Notes: generated by a model not told the origin, from the letters alone. Shown: positions 1-9,832, counted from the first letter of the stretch. The stretch: DNA of 64,000 bases from Prochlorococcus sp. HOT208_60m_813G15 (GCA_002026165.1 MWOS01000229.1:20912-84911); one strand, 5' to 3'. Numbers and translations are program-made.

Positions 1-336
1 TGGGTGGAAAAGTTCGAATTATCAAAACTTGGTGAAAATCCTGAACTTCTACCAAATATTAACAGAGACCTTAAAATTACAACCTTACAGAATATTGGAA
101 AAAAAATTACAGACCAGTTTAAGCGTTACTCTTTACAAATAAAACCTTATGATCTAAGGCATGCTTGGGCAGTTAGAACAATTTTTTATGATTTACCTGA
201 TACTGTGGCTGCCAGAATGATGGGACATTCTGTTAGTTTACATACTCAAACTTATCACCACTGGATTACTAAAAGAGATCAACAACAGGCAGTAAATAAT
301 GCACTGCTAAAAGTTAAAAGAGTTAAAAATATTTAA
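1..336 (+). CDS. tyrosine recombinase/phage-type integrase, C-terminal part
   Basis: The frame is open to base 1, so the N-terminus lies outside the window; the first possible internal start is a GTG at position 4. The visible 110 residues are the catalytic end of a tyrosine recombinase, which cuts and rejoins DNA through a covalent tyrosine intermediate. Counting from the GTG, the Arg-II box is YDLRH at 49-53, the GHS box at 74-76, and the likely nucleophile is Tyr84 in TQTYHHW. Where most family members have H-x-x-R, this protein has Y-x-x-R (Tyr49, Arg52). No att site, excisionase or phage gene is visible to the right; cobO starts 35 bases downstream. It could be a resident chromosomal integrase or the edge of an element that lies to the left. 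Confidence 0.85.
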   Translation, partial: WVEKFELSKLGENPELLPNINRDLKITTLQNIGKKITDQFKRYSLQIKPYDLRHAWAVRTIFYDLPDTVAARMMGHSVSLHTQTYHHWITKRDQQQAVNNALLKVKRVKNI

Positions 337-371
337 AGATTTATAATAAAAAAATAAAAATTAAGGGTCAT

Positions 372-1064
372 ATGCAAGAAAAACCTTCATCTTCCGAGAA
401 AATATTTAACCTCGATAATCAAGCAAATAAACTTGGAATGGGAGGTAAATTATCACCGGATATCGATGAGAGCTCATATAAAAAAAGAATGCAGCAAAGA
501 AAAGATATTCAATCCGAAAGACTACAAATTAGAAAAACAAAAAAAGGATTATTGATTGTTTTCACAGGAAATGGCAAGGGCAAGACAACTGCATCTTTAG
601 GTATGGCTCTAAGGACGATAGGCCATGGCTATAAAGTAGCAATAATTCAGTTTATCAAAGGAGGCTGGACCACTGGAGAAGAAAAAGCACTTAAAAACTT
701 GTCTTCAAACATATCGTGGCATTCATTAGGAGAGGGATTTACTTGGGAAACACAAGACAGAATAAGAGATGAAGAATTAGTTCAAGAGGCGTGGCAACTA
801 GCTAAAAAATACATAAAAAACGAATCTTATAAACTTATCATTCTTGATGAAATTAATATTGCGACAAAACTTGGTTATCTTGCACCCGAAGAAATAATCA
901 CTTTTTTAAAAAGCTTAAATAATAGAAAAAATCATATAGTTTTAACTGGAAGGGGAGCATCTGATTTAATCATCAATTACGCTGATCTAGTTACAGAAAT
1001 GAAACTAATAAGACATCCTTTTAAAGAGCAAGGAATAAAAGCACAAAAGTGTATTGAATTTTAG
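372..1064 (+). CDS. cobO: cob(I)yrinic acid a,c-diamide adenosyltransferase (CobO/BtuR type)
   Basis: This enzyme transfers the 5'-deoxyadenosyl group of ATP to the cobalt of corrinoids in (pseudo)cobalamin synthesis. The 230-residue protein has an N-terminal tail of about 55 residues rich in Lys, Glu and Gln. The CobA/CobO P-loop GNGKGKTT follows at residues 66-73, then LDEINIATKLGYL, a conserved family segment, near residue 158. The family is usually about 190-200 residues, so the tail explains the extra length. The ATG at 372 is preceded by a purine-rich AAGGG. The gene stands alone between the integrase fragment and pyrH. Two other corrinoid genes, cobK and cobM, are scattered elsewhere in the window, so the pathway is not in one operon here. 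Confidence 0.93.
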   Translation: MQEKPSSSEKIFNLDNQANKLGMGGKLSPDIDESSYKKRMQQRKDIQSERLQIRKTKKGLLIVFTGNGKGKTTASLGMALRTIGHGYKVAIIQFIKGGWTTGEEKALKNLSSNISWHSLGEGFTWETQDRIRDEELVQEAWQLAKKYIKNESYKLIILDEINIATKLGYLAPEEIITFLKSLNNRKNHIVLTGRGASDLIINYADLVTEMKLIRHPFKEQGIKAQKCIEF

Positions 1065-1190
1065 TTAAGGTAAATTTTTTTTGAATTTTATTTAGACAGG
1101 TTTAGAAATGTTTAAAGACGCAAGCAATATCTGAACAAAAAATAAATTTGGCACTTTTACTTGCTAAGGTCTTAAAAGTACAATTATTGA

Positions 1191-1895
1191 ATGACTTACA
1201 AAAGAGTTCTCTTAAAACTTAGTGGTGAAGCACTAATGGGCGAAAAACCTTATGGTATTGATCCTGCTATAGTTCAGTCAATTGCAGAGGATGTTTCAAA
1301 AGTAGTCGAAAATAATGTACAACTTGCAATAGTTGTTGGTGGTGGAAACATTTTTAGGGGGCTTAAAGGATCTGCAGACGGAATGGATCGCGCGACAGCT
1401 GATTATGTAGGGATGCTAGCAACAGTTATGAACGCAATTTCACTTCAAGATGGTCTTGAGAGAGTAGGAGTTGCAACCAGAGTGCAAACAGCAATCGAAA
1501 TGCAGGAAATTGCCGAACCCTACATCAGAAGAAGGGCCATGAGGCACCTAGAAAAAGGTAGAGTTGTAGTTTTCGGAGGGGGATGCGGAAATCCATTTTT
1601 TACAACTGATACTACAGCAGCTTTGAGGGCAGCAGAGATAAACGCTGAAGTTGTTATGAAGGCTACTAAAGTTGATGGAGTATACGATCGTGATCCTAAT
1701 CAATTTAAAGATGCAAAAAAATATTCCTCTCTCAGTTATCAACAAGTTCTTAGTGATGAAATTGCAGTAATGGACAGTACTGCGATTGCACTTTGCAAAG
1801 ATAATAATATCCCAATTATGGTTTTTGATATATTCAAAAAAGGGAACATTTCCAAAGCTGTTGCTGGTGAGCCAATAGGCTCTTTAATTAGTTAA
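1191..1895 (+). CDS. pyrH: uridylate kinase (UMP kinase)
   Basis: The product phosphorylates UMP to UDP with ATP in pyrimidine nucleotide synthesis and is a hexameric cytosolic enzyme of the amino acid kinase fold. The 234 residues match the usual bacterial length. The N-terminal KLSGEALMG (residues 9-17) is the nucleotide-binding segment, and GGGNIFRG near residue 50 is the glycine-rich UMP/phosphate loop. [10 protein letters not shown] and the [13 protein letters not shown] segment later in the chain are also family signatures. frr follows 22 bases downstream on the same strand, the pyrH-frr order found in very many bacteria, so the two are probably co-transcribed together with the FAD reductase behind them. 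The 126-base gap upstream is the likely promoter region. Confidence 0.97.
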   Translation: MTYKRVLLKLSGEALMGEKPYGIDPAIVQSIAEDVSKVVENNVQLAIVVGGGNIFRGLKGSADGMDRATADYVGMLATVMNAISLQDGLERVGVATRVQTAIEMQEIAEPYIRRRAMRHLEKGRVVVFGGGCGNPFFTTDTTAALRAAEINAEVVMKATKVDGVYDRDPNQFKDAKKYSSLSYQQVLSDEIAVMDSTAIALCKDNNIPIMVFDIFKKGNISKAVAGEPIGSLIS

Positions 1896-1917
1896 AGCTT
1901 ATTTAAATTTTTTTATT

Positions 1918-2466
1918 ATGAAAGAACAAGAAATTCAAGAAAATATGAATAAAAGTATTGAAGCCATACAAAGAAACTTTAATACAATTAGGACAGGCAG
2001 AGCTAATGCTTCATTGCTAGATAGAGTAAGTGTTGAATACTATGGAGCAGAAACCCCAATAAAATCACTAGCCACAATAAGTACTGTTGATTCACAAACA
2101 ATTTCAATACAACCTTTCGATATTTCATGTTTACAAGCGATAGAGAAATCTATTTCTATGAGTGATTTAGGTATTACTCCAAATAATGATGGGAAAGTAA
2201 TAAGAATAAATGTTCCTCCTTTAACAGAAGAAAGAAGAAAAGAATTTTGTAAATTAGCCTCTAAATATGCAGAGGAAGGAAAAGTAGCTTTGAGAAATAT
2301 CAGAAGAGATGCTGTTGATAAAGAAAAAAAAGATGAAAAAGATGGCCTTATTTCTATTGACGAATCAAGAGATAATCAATCTGAAATTCAGAAAATTACT
2401 GATAAATATATTGCTTTAATAGAAACTAAATTATCTGAAAAAGAGAAGGAAATTCTAAAAGTTTGA
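1918..2466 (+). CDS. frr: ribosome recycling factor
   Basis: RRF splits post-termination 70S ribosomes together with EF-G. The 182-residue length is typical. The three-helix-bundle sequence is well conserved: [16 protein letters not shown] near residue 23, [11 protein letters not shown] near 45, and the C-terminal helix with [15 protein letters not shown] and RNIRRDA. The gene sits 22 bases after pyrH. Its TGA stop overlaps the TTG start of the next gene by 4 bases (TTGA), which suggests translational coupling to the FAD reductase. Confidence 0.97.
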   Translation: MKEQEIQENMNKSIEAIQRNFNTIRTGRANASLLDRVSVEYYGAETPIKSLATISTVDSQTISIQPFDISCLQAIEKSISMSDLGITPNNDGKVIRINVPPLTEERRKEFCKLASKYAEEGKVALRNIRRDAVDKEKKDEKDGLISIDESRDNQSEIQKITDKYIALIETKLSEKEKEILKV

Positions 2467-3596
2467 TAGGATTTGACGTTGTAATAATTGGTGGAGGTTT
2501 ATCAGGATCTTCCACAGCACTTAATCTATCAAAGAAAGGATATTCAGTTTTAATTATTGAAAAAGAAAAATCGCAAGATTACAAGCCATGTGCAGGTGGG
2601 ATGGCATCATCAATGCAAAGATTTCTTCCTATAAATACTGAAGATTTTATAGAATCAAAAATTAATAATGTTGAATTCAGATGGAAGGCTGCAGATAATG
2701 TAACTGCTGATCTGACTGGTGAATCCCCATTTTGGATTGTTAAAAGAGAAAAACTAGATCAATTATTACTTGATGAATCCTTGAGTAATGGAGCTCAGAT
2801 AATGAGACCATCATTGATAGAAAAAATCATAAAAAAAAATGATAAATGGGAAATTACTTGCAATAACAAAATAAAATATATTACAGAATTTCTTGTAATT
2901 GCAGATGGGTCCCAATCGAAATGGGCGAGTTATTTTAATTTAGGGCCTAGAAAACCGAAATTTGCGAACACAATCTCATTAAGATTGAAAGGGCTAGGTG
3001 AAATACCTAGAGATGCAGTTAGATTTGAGTTCGGATTTATAAAATATGGTTTTGCATGGGCATTCCCCCTAAGAGAAAGCTTAAATATTGGTCTAGGTAC
3101 TTTTATAAATAATGGTCTCCTAGAAAATCAAGCTATAAATAAACAAGTAATCAGAAGCTTCGGTTTTGATGATTTTCCTAATAAAATAATTAGTAAGAAA
3201 CTGAGAATATGGAATGGCTTCCACTCAATTAATGGTGACAAAGTTTTAGCGGTTGGAGATGCAGCATCTCTATGTGATCCATTTTTAGCTGAAGGGATTA
3301 GACCATCCTTAATTAGCAGTTTTTATGCTGCAGAATACATAGATCAGTCCCTATCAGGAAAAGTAGATGATTTAAATCTTTATACAAAAAAAATTAACAA
3401 CATTTGGGGGAAATCAATGGCTTGGGGGAGGAGAATAGCCCAAGTATTTTATAGATTTCCCAGAACTGGATATCAATTAGGTGTCAAAAGAAAAACAGCT
3501 CCTAAACGTATTGCTCAAATATTATCAGGAGAAATGAGTTATGAAGATATTGCAAAAAGAGTTATCAGAAGGCTTTTAACAAAAAGTGAGACTTAA
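2463..3596 (+). CDS. FAD-dependent oxidoreductase, geranylgeranyl reductase family
   Basis: This is a flavoprotein of the geranylgeranyl reductase/digeranylgeranylglycerophospholipid reductase superfamily. An N-terminal dinucleotide-binding fold [13 protein letters not shown] (about residues 10-22) is followed by an acidic strand end, and the second FAD motif [19 protein letters not shown] lies near residue 267. Such enzymes reduce isoprenoid double bonds; ChlP, which makes the phytyl tail of chlorophyll, is the best-known cyanobacterial member. Whether this copy is a ChlP paralogue with another substrate cannot be told from sequence alone. The start is a TTG overlapping the frr stop by four bases. 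I chose it because the flavin motif begins almost at once and no ATG precedes it. It converges on transaldolase. Confidence 0.8.
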   Translation: MIGFDVVIIGGGLSGSSTALNLSKKGYSVLIIEKEKSQDYKPCAGGMASSMQRFLPINTEDFIESKINNVEFRWKAADNVTADLTGESPFWIVKREKLDQLLLDESLSNGAQIMRPSLIEKIIKKNDKWEITCNNKIKYITEFLVIADGSQSKWASYFNLGPRKPKFANTISLRLKGLGEIPRDAVRFEFGFIKYGFAWAFPLRESLNIGLGTFINNGLLENQAINKQVIRSFGFDDFPNKIISKKLRIWNGFHSINGDKVLAVGDAASLCDPFLAEGIRPSLISSFYAAEYIDQSLSGKVDDLNLYTKKINNIWGKSMAWGRRIAQVFYRFPRTGYQLGVKRKTAPKRIAQILSGEMSYEDIAKRVIRRLLTKSET

Positions 3597-3619
3597 TTAT
3601 TTTCAATTCAAACTTAAAT

Positions 3620-4621
3620 TTAGTTAGCAGAAATCAATTTATGATTTTTAATCTCTGAATATCTCTTTAGTAGCAGTTCTTCCAATTCTTCTATAGCCTT
3701 ACTGAATCCAGTAATACCTTCACTAAGCTTTTCACTTGCCATTTGATCTTCTAACATACTTAATCTGAAATCTTTTTCTTCAAATTCGTAGTCAATAGAA
3801 TTATTTATTTGGGTACTTACATCTAATTTCCTAACTAACTCTCCTTTTTCTTTTTTCAGTTCCTCAAGAAATTTTGGTGCGATTGTTAAAAGATCGCAAC
3901 CTGCTAATTCTTTTATTTCATCAAGATTTCTAAAACTCGCTCCCATTACTTCTGTCTTAAATCCCTTTTCTTTAAAGTACTTGTATATTTGCGTAACCGA
4001 AATAACACCAGGATCTTCAGCACCAACAAAACTAGTTTTACCAGTTTTTGCTTTATGCCAATCTAATATACGGCCAACGAACGGAGAAATTAGAGTTATC
4101 TTTGCATTGGCACAAGTTACCGCTTGGCAGAAGTTAAAAAGCAAAGTTAAGTTGCATTTAATACCCTCTTTTTCCAAAATTTCAGCTGCCTTAATACCCT
4201 CCCAAGTTGCAGCAATCTTAATCAAAATTCTTTCCTTTTCAATTCCAAAATTTTTGTAAAGATTGATCAATTTTCTCGCTTTTTCTACCGTAGCTTCGGT
4301 GTCAAAGCTCAATCTTGCATCAACTTCTGTAGATACGCGCCCTGAAATAATTTTCAATATTTCTTTTCCAAAAAATACTGAAACTTGGTCAACAGTTTCT
4401 TTGATTAATTCAATTTCGGAGAATTCTTGGGACAATGCATTTTCTGAACTTTCTAAAGCTTTATCAATTAATTTCACATAATCAGGATTCTTAGCTGCAG
4501 CAAGTATTAGTGATGGATTGGTGGTTGCGTCCCTTGGTTGAAATTTTTTTATCGAATCTAAATCTCCAGTATCAGCAACAACAACGGTCATTGAGGACAA
4601 TTGTTCTAAAATTGATTTCAT
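3620..4621 (-). CDS. tal: transaldolase (TalB type)
   Basis: Transaldolase moves a dihydroxyacetone unit between sugar phosphates in the non-oxidative pentose phosphate pathway. In Prochlorococcus it belongs to the reactions that yield NADPH at night or during phage infection (known from the organism group, not from this sequence). The 333 residues fit the classical TalB class. [10 protein letters not shown] at 34-43 is the first family signature, and KIAATWEGI carries the Schiff-base lysine at Lys135 (Lys132 in E. coli). LLFNFCQA and the DPGV segment are also conserved. It is monocistronic, with its own upstream gap of 88 bases after ftsI, and converges on the FAD reductase with only 23 bases between stops. 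Confidence 0.96.
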   Translation of the reverse strand: MKSILEQLSSMTVVVADTGDLDSIKKFQPRDATTNPSLILAAAKNPDYVKLIDKALESSENALSQEFSEIELIKETVDQVSVFFGKEILKIISGRVSTEVDARLSFDTEATVEKARKLINLYKNFGIEKERILIKIAATWEGIKAAEILEKEGIKCNLTLLFNFCQAVTCANAKITLISPFVGRILDWHKAKTGKTSFVGAEDPGVISVTQIYKYFKEKGFKTEVMGASFRNLDEIKELAGCDLLTIAPKFLEELKKEKGELVRKLDVSTQINNSIDYEFEEKDFRLSMLEDQMASEKLSEGITGFSKAIEELEELLLKRYSEIKNHKLISAN

Positions 4622-4709
4622 ATCTAAATAATCATATATTTATAAACTAGCCTTTATTTCTGATGAAATCATCAGATAATGAACTAAATATTTATAAAAT
4701 TGGAAAATT

Positions 4710-6464
4710 TTAGGGTTTTTTAACAATCATTCCATGATCTTTAATCTTGGGAGGTATTTTTTCAATTACTATCAAACTCTCGATAATTTCTTTAGCAACT
4801 GGTACAGCAACAGTTGAACCATATGCAAAAGATTTAGATGGCTCATCAACGACTACAAGGACAGCATATTTCGGATCATTTACTGGTAAGGTAGCCACAA
4901 AACTGCAAACTTTTTTACTTGTGTAGGAACCATTTAAGGCTTTTTGGGAAGTGCCCGTTTTCCCCGCTATCCTATATCCCTCGATTTTCACTCCAAATCC
5001 ACTACCTTTATCAACTACACTCTCCATCCATTCAAGAATAGTTTTAGAGACTTCGTGTGAAAAAAATTGTTTTTTTGGATTTTTATTAACTCTTTCTATA
5101 AAAGTTGAGGTTACATGCGGAGTTACTTCAAAACCCCCATTTGCAAGAGCCGCATGAAGTTGAACCAATTTAAGTGGAGAGATTGAGAAACCTTTCCCAA
5201 AAGAAGTGACAGCAGGTTCAATTGATTGATTCACAAATAAATCTTTTCTCTTAAGTTGGCCAGCAGTTGATTCAAATAAGTCAGTCTCTAAATTTTTATT
5301 TATACCTAAATTATTTAGCCAATCCCAATAAATTGAGGGGTCTAAATTTTGCATTATTTTTACCATCCCAACATTACTTGAAACCTGCAAAACTTTTGGA
5401 TAGTCAATGTATCCATTACCTTTTTTATCCCAATTAGAAAGTGTCCATCCTCCAACATTAATCTTTCCAATATCTTCAACTACTCCATCTTTCTGGATTA
5501 CTTTTTCTTCTAAAGCTAAGGCAAGATTAATAGGTTTAAAAGTTGAGCCCGGCTCAAATAAATCTTGAGAATACCACCCCCTAAAGAGTTCAGAATCATA
5601 CTGCCAAAATTTATTTGGATCATATGATGGGACTGTAACCAAAGAGAGAATCCGACCATCATTAACATCCATAACTATTGCAAATCCCTTCTTTGCTTTC
5701 CATTTGCTTACTTGCTTTGATAATGCATTGTATGAAGCTTTCTGTAATCTTGAATCTATAGTTAGGCCTAAACTTTTGTAATCAGAAATAAAATCACCTG
5801 GTGCTGAATTATCCGGTAGAGGAGTCCCATCTCCTCCTCTTTTTATTAAATTACTTTTATTAAAAACTTTAATGTGATTATCTAAATGTAGTTCTAAACC
5901 TGCTGAAGCGACATTCTCATCATTAACAAAACCGACAAGATTAGAGTAAAGTTCCCCTTGTGGATAATATCTCTGCGAATATTTAAACAAATCAATTCCG
6001 CTTATTTGAAGGTTCTTAATCTCTTCTGCCTTTTCTTCCGTAATTTTATCCAAAAGTTTGATACCACTCATTTTATTATTAAATTTCCTCAAGAGTATTT
6101 CATTATTAATACCCAAGATAGGTGACAATTTTTCTATAACTTCTTCAATACTGCGAACTCTGTTAATTGAATCACCAGGAAAATTAAAATATTTTGGATG
6201 GGCCCATAATTTATAGAGCGGTTTATCGTAAGCAATTACTCTGTTATTTCTATCAACGATTGATCTCCTTGTTTTTAAGGAGTTAGTTTTAGAAGATTGT
6301 ATTAATCTAGCTTTCCTTTGCAAATCAGAGGCGTTAAAGACTTGCAATTTAAATAACCTACCAAACAAACAAAAAATTAATAGTAAGCTAAAAATATAGA
6401 GAAATTTAAATCTTCTTTGATCAAGGGGTATTAAACGAACAATTTTTTTGTATTTTTTCATCAA
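4710..6464 (-). CDS. ftsI: penicillin-binding protein 2/3, septal peptidoglycan transpeptidase FtsI
   Basis: This is a class B penicillin-binding protein that cross-links peptidoglycan. The N-terminal membrane anchor spans about residues 20-38, followed by the dimerisation domain and the transpeptidase domain. The three catalytic motifs are intact: STFK with nucleophile Ser307 and Lys310, SSN at 362-364, and KTGT at 502-505. The 584-residue length is normal. Its start overlaps the stop of the small upstream gene by four bases (ATGA), so the two are probably translationally coupled. The order small bitopic protein then class B PBP mirrors ftsL-ftsI of other bacteria and supports FtsI over an elongation-type PBP2. 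Confidence 0.93.
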   Translation of the reverse strand: MMKKYKKIVRLIPLDQRRFKFLYIFSLLLIFCLFGRLFKLQVFNASDLQRKARLIQSSKTNSLKTRRSIVDRNNRVIAYDKPLYKLWAHPKYFNFPGDSINRVRSIEEVIEKLSPILGINNEILLRKFNNKMSGIKLLDKITEEKAEEIKNLQISGIDLFKYSQRYYPQGELYSNLVGFVNDENVASAGLELHLDNHIKVFNKSNLIKRGGDGTPLPDNSAPGDFISDYKSLGLTIDSRLQKASYNALSKQVSKWKAKKGFAIVMDVNDGRILSLVTVPSYDPNKFWQYDSELFRGWYSQDLFEPGSTFKPINLALALEEKVIQKDGVVEDIGKINVGGWTLSNWDKKGNGYIDYPKVLQVSSNVGMVKIMQNLDPSIYWDWLNNLGINKNLETDLFESTAGQLKRKDLFVNQSIEPAVTSFGKGFSISPLKLVQLHAALANGGFEVTPHVTSTFIERVNKNPKKQFFSHEVSKTILEWMESVVDKGSGFGVKIEGYRIAGKTGTSQKALNGSYTSKKVCSFVATLPVNDPKYAVLVVVDEPSKSFAYGSTVAVPVAKEIIESLIVIEKIPPKIKDHGMIVKKP

Positions 6465-6892
6465 TATCCCCTTTGATATTTGCTTTCACTAAAACCTTCA
6501 ATGAAGGTATTTAAATTTTTCTTAAATGTACTTTCTTTTTTTTCAATAAGTTTATCTATATAAATCAAATCTTCAGGTTTGGTTTTTCTATAAATGTTGA
6601 GAGACTCAAGATCACTAATATAAAATTCCTCAATTTTAGAAATATAATCAATGAGATTATTATTGATAGCTCTTGTTTTAGATAAGATTTTATATGTATT
6701 TGACCATTTCCTTTGGCTATCAAAAGATAAGAAAAATAAGGTAAAAATTAATACCAATAGAGAGATATTAATGGTGTCGAAAATTTGATGTAATAATTTG
6801 ATATTAATTATGGATATTTTTTCGGAATCTTTTTTACCTTCATATGGAACTTTTTTTTTTAAATTAAGTTGATTCCCATAAGGTTTCATCAA
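6461..6892 (-). CDS. small bitopic membrane protein, candidate FtsL-like division protein
   Basis: This 143-residue protein has no close family that I recognise by sequence. It has a basic cytoplasmic N-terminus of about 40 residues (many Lys), one hydrophobic segment at about 41-57, and an extracytoplasmic part predicted to be helical. That part runs SNTYKILSKTRAINNNLIDY and onwards with a heptad-like spacing of Ile and Leu, then a TKPEDLIYID stretch. This architecture, combined with a four-base overlap with the ftsI start, is what ftsL looks like in other bacteria, where FtsL sequence is very poorly conserved. The FtsL role is inference from position and topology. It may instead be an unrelated small membrane protein. 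Confidence 0.7.
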   Translation of the reverse strand: MMKPYGNQLNLKKKVPYEGKKDSEKISIINIKLLHQIFDTINISLLVLIFTLFFLSFDSQRKWSNTYKILSKTRAINNNLIDYISKIEEFYISDLESLNIYRKTKPEDLIYIDKLIEKKESTFKKNLNTFIEGFSESKYQRGY

Positions 6893-6971
6893 TTATTTTT
6901 TTAAATGAAATGAGTATTACTAATTAAATAAACATCTTTTTGTGTGATTCGCAAGTAAAAAATTAAATTCT

Positions 6972-8333
6972 TTATGTCCTCAATAAGAACAAATTTAAGA
7001 AGGTCAATCCATTCCATAAAGAATGCATAATCACTGAAGAAAACAAACTCCCTGAAGCAATTCTTGTGATTCCTAATCCAATTCCTAGAACAAATAATGG
7101 CGGCATTTCTCCTAAACTTAAATGGGCTAATGCAAAGATAAAGGCTGAAACTATGATTCCCGAAATTACTCCAAAATTTCTTGAGAGAGTTGGTAGTAAA
7201 ATACCGCGAAATATAATTTCCTCAAATAGAGGAGCTAGTAGAGTTGTTGTTACAAATAATAGAAAAAATGATAAGTAATTATTATTATTAAGAACAATTT
7301 CCAGCAAAGGGTTACTACCATTTTGATTATCGATCAGACTATTCATAATTAGAGAGATCAATAAAACAAAAGGAACAATTGTTAACCAACCTTTAATACC
7401 CTGAATAATTGCATATTTTATGGGCAAGAAATTGAACTGTAAATAATCCTTTTTAAAAGTAAATTCACCATTCAAAGTTTTTATTTGATAATAAACTATT
7501 CCTAATGGAGGAATAGCCATAAAAAGATATCCAAAGAAAATTTTTAAAGATTGAGACAATTCATTAGAGATATTTTTAGAGAAAAGTTCAACCAAACTTA
7601 TAGAAAACAAAGGCGATACCACTTCTCCTAATACAACAAATCCTCCTGCAATTAATAAAACCATATCTATTAATTCTAAATCTAAGTATTTAATTTCTTT
7701 CCAACCAAACTTTTTAAAAGATATGGTTTTCCATAATATTTTTAAAGCCAGAATAGAGCCAATAAGTATTGTTAAAAGTGGTATTAGTCTTATGGCTAAT
7801 ATCTTTAAAAACATTTTACTTGAAAATGATTTTGTTATTAATGCACTATCGTCAAAATCAAATTTCCGGCTTAAAAGGTGATATAAAAATCTATCACCTG
7901 TAAATAAATCAAATTTATCAGAACTCGGCTTATATGAATTATTTTTAGATTTTTTTTCTATCTCATCAATCAGAAATTTAAAGTTTTTATTTTCAAAATC
8001 TTTGGATATATTTTTAAAGATTATAGGATCATTTGACTCTGAAGTAATTATTCGAATTAATTTATTTCTTTCTGTTAGCTCTTCAAATGAGACATCATAG
8101 AGTGATTTATTTATTTGATCTACAGGATCATTAATGATAAAAAATTTTTTAAGATTTACAGGTATTGATTGGAGAGATAATTCAGCAATTTCTTGCTCTT
8201 TTTGACTAATATCAAATGTGACAGATGGTCTATTTAAACTATCTCTTAAGCCTTGTTGCCATACAAAAAAAGTTATTAATATAGAAATAAAAGCTAAAGT
8301 GAGTTTTGACTTAGAAATATTTTTAAAGATCAT
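6972..8333 (-). CDS. CPBP family intramembrane metalloprotease (CAAX-protease-like)
   Basis: A 453-residue polytopic membrane protein whose last third carries the CPBP/Abi signature: EEIIFRGILLP (motif 1, EExxxR), FALAHLSLGE (motif 2, FxxxH) and HSLWNGLTFL (motif 3, HxxxN). These glutamates and histidines form the metal site of Rce1-like intramembrane proteases. The N-terminal half differs: a transmembrane anchor at about residues 10-26, then about 140 hydrophilic residues presumably outside the membrane, then the helical bundle. The large soluble insert is a feature of the cyanobacterial subfamily as far as I can judge. The substrate is unknown. It is monocistronic, between the ftsL-like gene and the divergent phosphoglycerate-mutase gene. 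Confidence 0.88.
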   Translation of the reverse strand: MIFKNISKSKLTLAFISILITFFVWQQGLRDSLNRPSVTFDISQKEQEIAELSLQSIPVNLKKFFIINDPVDQINKSLYDVSFEELTERNKLIRIITSESNDPIIFKNISKDFENKNFKFLIDEIEKKSKNNSYKPSSDKFDLFTGDRFLYHLLSRKFDFDDSALITKSFSSKMFLKILAIRLIPLLTILIGSILALKILWKTISFKKFGWKEIKYLDLELIDMVLLIAGGFVVLGEVVSPLFSISLVELFSKNISNELSQSLKIFFGYLFMAIPPLGIVYYQIKTLNGEFTFKKDYLQFNFLPIKYAIIQGIKGWLTIVPFVLLISLIMNSLIDNQNGSNPLLEIVLNNNNYLSFFLLFVTTTLLAPLFEEIIFRGILLPTLSRNFGVISGIIVSAFIFALAHLSLGEMPPLFVLGIGLGITRIASGSLFSSVIMHSLWNGLTFLNLFLLRT

Positions 8334-8449
8334 AAATTAATTATATTATTGAAAACTATACTTAGTTATCATTGAAGTTTCTTATATTTTGTATATATTT
8401 TAATCACGCCATGAGATGATTAAATTATCTTAATCTTCAAATTTATATA

Positions 8450-9778
8450 ATGGCTATAAAATTAGTTTTAGTTAGGCATGGACTAAGCAGTTTCAATGCA
8501 AAAGGATTAATTCAAGGAAGAACAGACGATTCATTATTAACTGATGAAGGATACGAACAAGCCCGAAAAGCAGGTAAAGCATTATCAAAAATAAACTTCG
8601 ATAAAATCTATTCCTCTCCACTTATAAGAGCGGCAGAGACTGCAAAAACAATTAAAAAGACCTTCAATAAAGAACAAGATATTGTATTTGATGATAATTT
8701 GCTAGAGGTAGATCTTAGTGAATGGTCTGGTCTAAAAATTGATGAAATAAAAAAGAAATTTCCAGAAATTTACCCCATATGGAAAAGTGATCCAGAAAAT
8801 CTAATCTTAAATAGAAAAGACAATAAAACTTATAAACCAATTCAAGAGTTATTTTTTCAAGCAACAAATTTCGTAGAAGATATTTTAAAAATTTATCTAG
8901 ACAAAGATGATGCAAATATTTTAGTTATAGGACATAATGCGATTCTCAGATGTTTAATCCTCTCATTATTAGGAAAGCCTAAGCAAGGTTTTAGGAAAAT
9001 AAGATTAGAAAATGCCTCTTTATCTATACTCAATATTTCAAGGGAAGATAACTCTTTTAAGACCCAAATTGAATGCTTAAATCAAACTTCCCATCTGAAT
9101 AAAAATATTCCGAATAAAATTGGAGATTCCAGAATATTTCTAATAAGGCATGGTGAAACTAACTGGAACAAAGAAGGTAGATTTCAAGGCCAAATTGATA
9201 TTCCTTTAAATGAAAACGGGAAAGACCAAGCTAGAAAGACTTTTGAATATTTGAAAAATATTTCTTTCAATAAGGCATTTTCAAGTTCAATGGAAAGACC
9301 TTATGAGACTGCACAAATAATCCTTCAAAATAGAAAAGATTTAAAAATAGAAAGAATAGATGCACTTGTAGAAATTAGTCATGGATTATGGGAGGGTAAA
9401 CTGGAAGCAGAAATCAGAGAACAGTGGCCCGTTTTATTAAAAAATTGGCATGATAAACCTGAAGAAGTAATAATGCCTGAAGGTGAATCTATAAAAGATG
9501 TATCAGAAAGGTCCGTAGAAGCTTTTGACAAGATTTGTTTATCTCAAAAGGATAATGATCTTAGCCTTCTGGTTGCTCATGATGCGGTCAATAAAACTTT
9601 AATTTGCAAAATCCTTGGGATTAATTATTCAAATATTTGGATGATAAAACAGGGCAATGGCGGCATAACTATAATTGACCTTTTTAATGATCCCAATAAG
9701 CCCCCTGTGATTAGCGCTCTTAACATTACAACACACCTAGGGGGAATACTTGATTCAACTGCTTCAGGAGCACTTTAA
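8450..9778 (+). CDS. two-domain histidine phosphatase (phosphoglycerate mutase-like)
   Basis: Two histidine phosphatase superfamily domains lie in tandem in 442 residues. The first has the phosphohistidine motif VRHGLS (Arg9, His10, Gly11) and a second-half GHNA with His162. The second has IRHGETNWN (Arg233, His234, Gly235) and VAHDAVNKTL. Single-domain members are about 200 residues, so this is a duplicated or fused form; both domains keep their RHG core and catalytic histidines. The family includes cofactor-dependent phosphoglycerate mutases and many phosphatases, among them a metal-independent phosphoserine phosphatase, so the substrate is uncertain. A 116-base gap separates it from the divergent protease gene. 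Confidence 0.85.
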   Translation: MAIKLVLVRHGLSSFNAKGLIQGRTDDSLLTDEGYEQARKAGKALSKINFDKIYSSPLIRAAETAKTIKKTFNKEQDIVFDDNLLEVDLSEWSGLKIDEIKKKFPEIYPIWKSDPENLILNRKDNKTYKPIQELFFQATNFVEDILKIYLDKDDANILVIGHNAILRCLILSLLGKPKQGFRKIRLENASLSILNISREDNSFKTQIECLNQTSHLNKNIPNKIGDSRIFLIRHGETNWNKEGRFQGQIDIPLNENGKDQARKTFEYLKNISFNKAFSSSMERPYETAQIILQNRKDLKIERIDALVEISHGLWEGKLEAEIREQWPVLLKNWHDKPEEVIMPEGESIKDVSERSVEAFDKICLSQKDNDLSLLVAHDAVNKTLICKILGINYSNIWMIKQGNGGITIIDLFNDPNKPPVISALNITTHLGGILDSTASGAL

Positions 9779-9832
9779 AATAAGTGTTGTTAAAAAATTT
9801 ATTTTGATGAAGTCAGAGTCAGAAAAAAGGGT

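Noticed and set aside
337..371. Cobalamin riboswitch before cobO
   Set aside because: Only 35 bases separate cobO from the gene before it, too short for a B12 aptamer.
1..3600. Prophage or genomic island at the left end
   Set aside because: Only one recombinase fragment is seen; the genes that follow (cobO, pyrH, frr) are core genes of normal composition.
3981..4481. Two plus-strand frames inside transaldolase
   Set aside because: They are antisense shadows of a strongly conserved enzyme.
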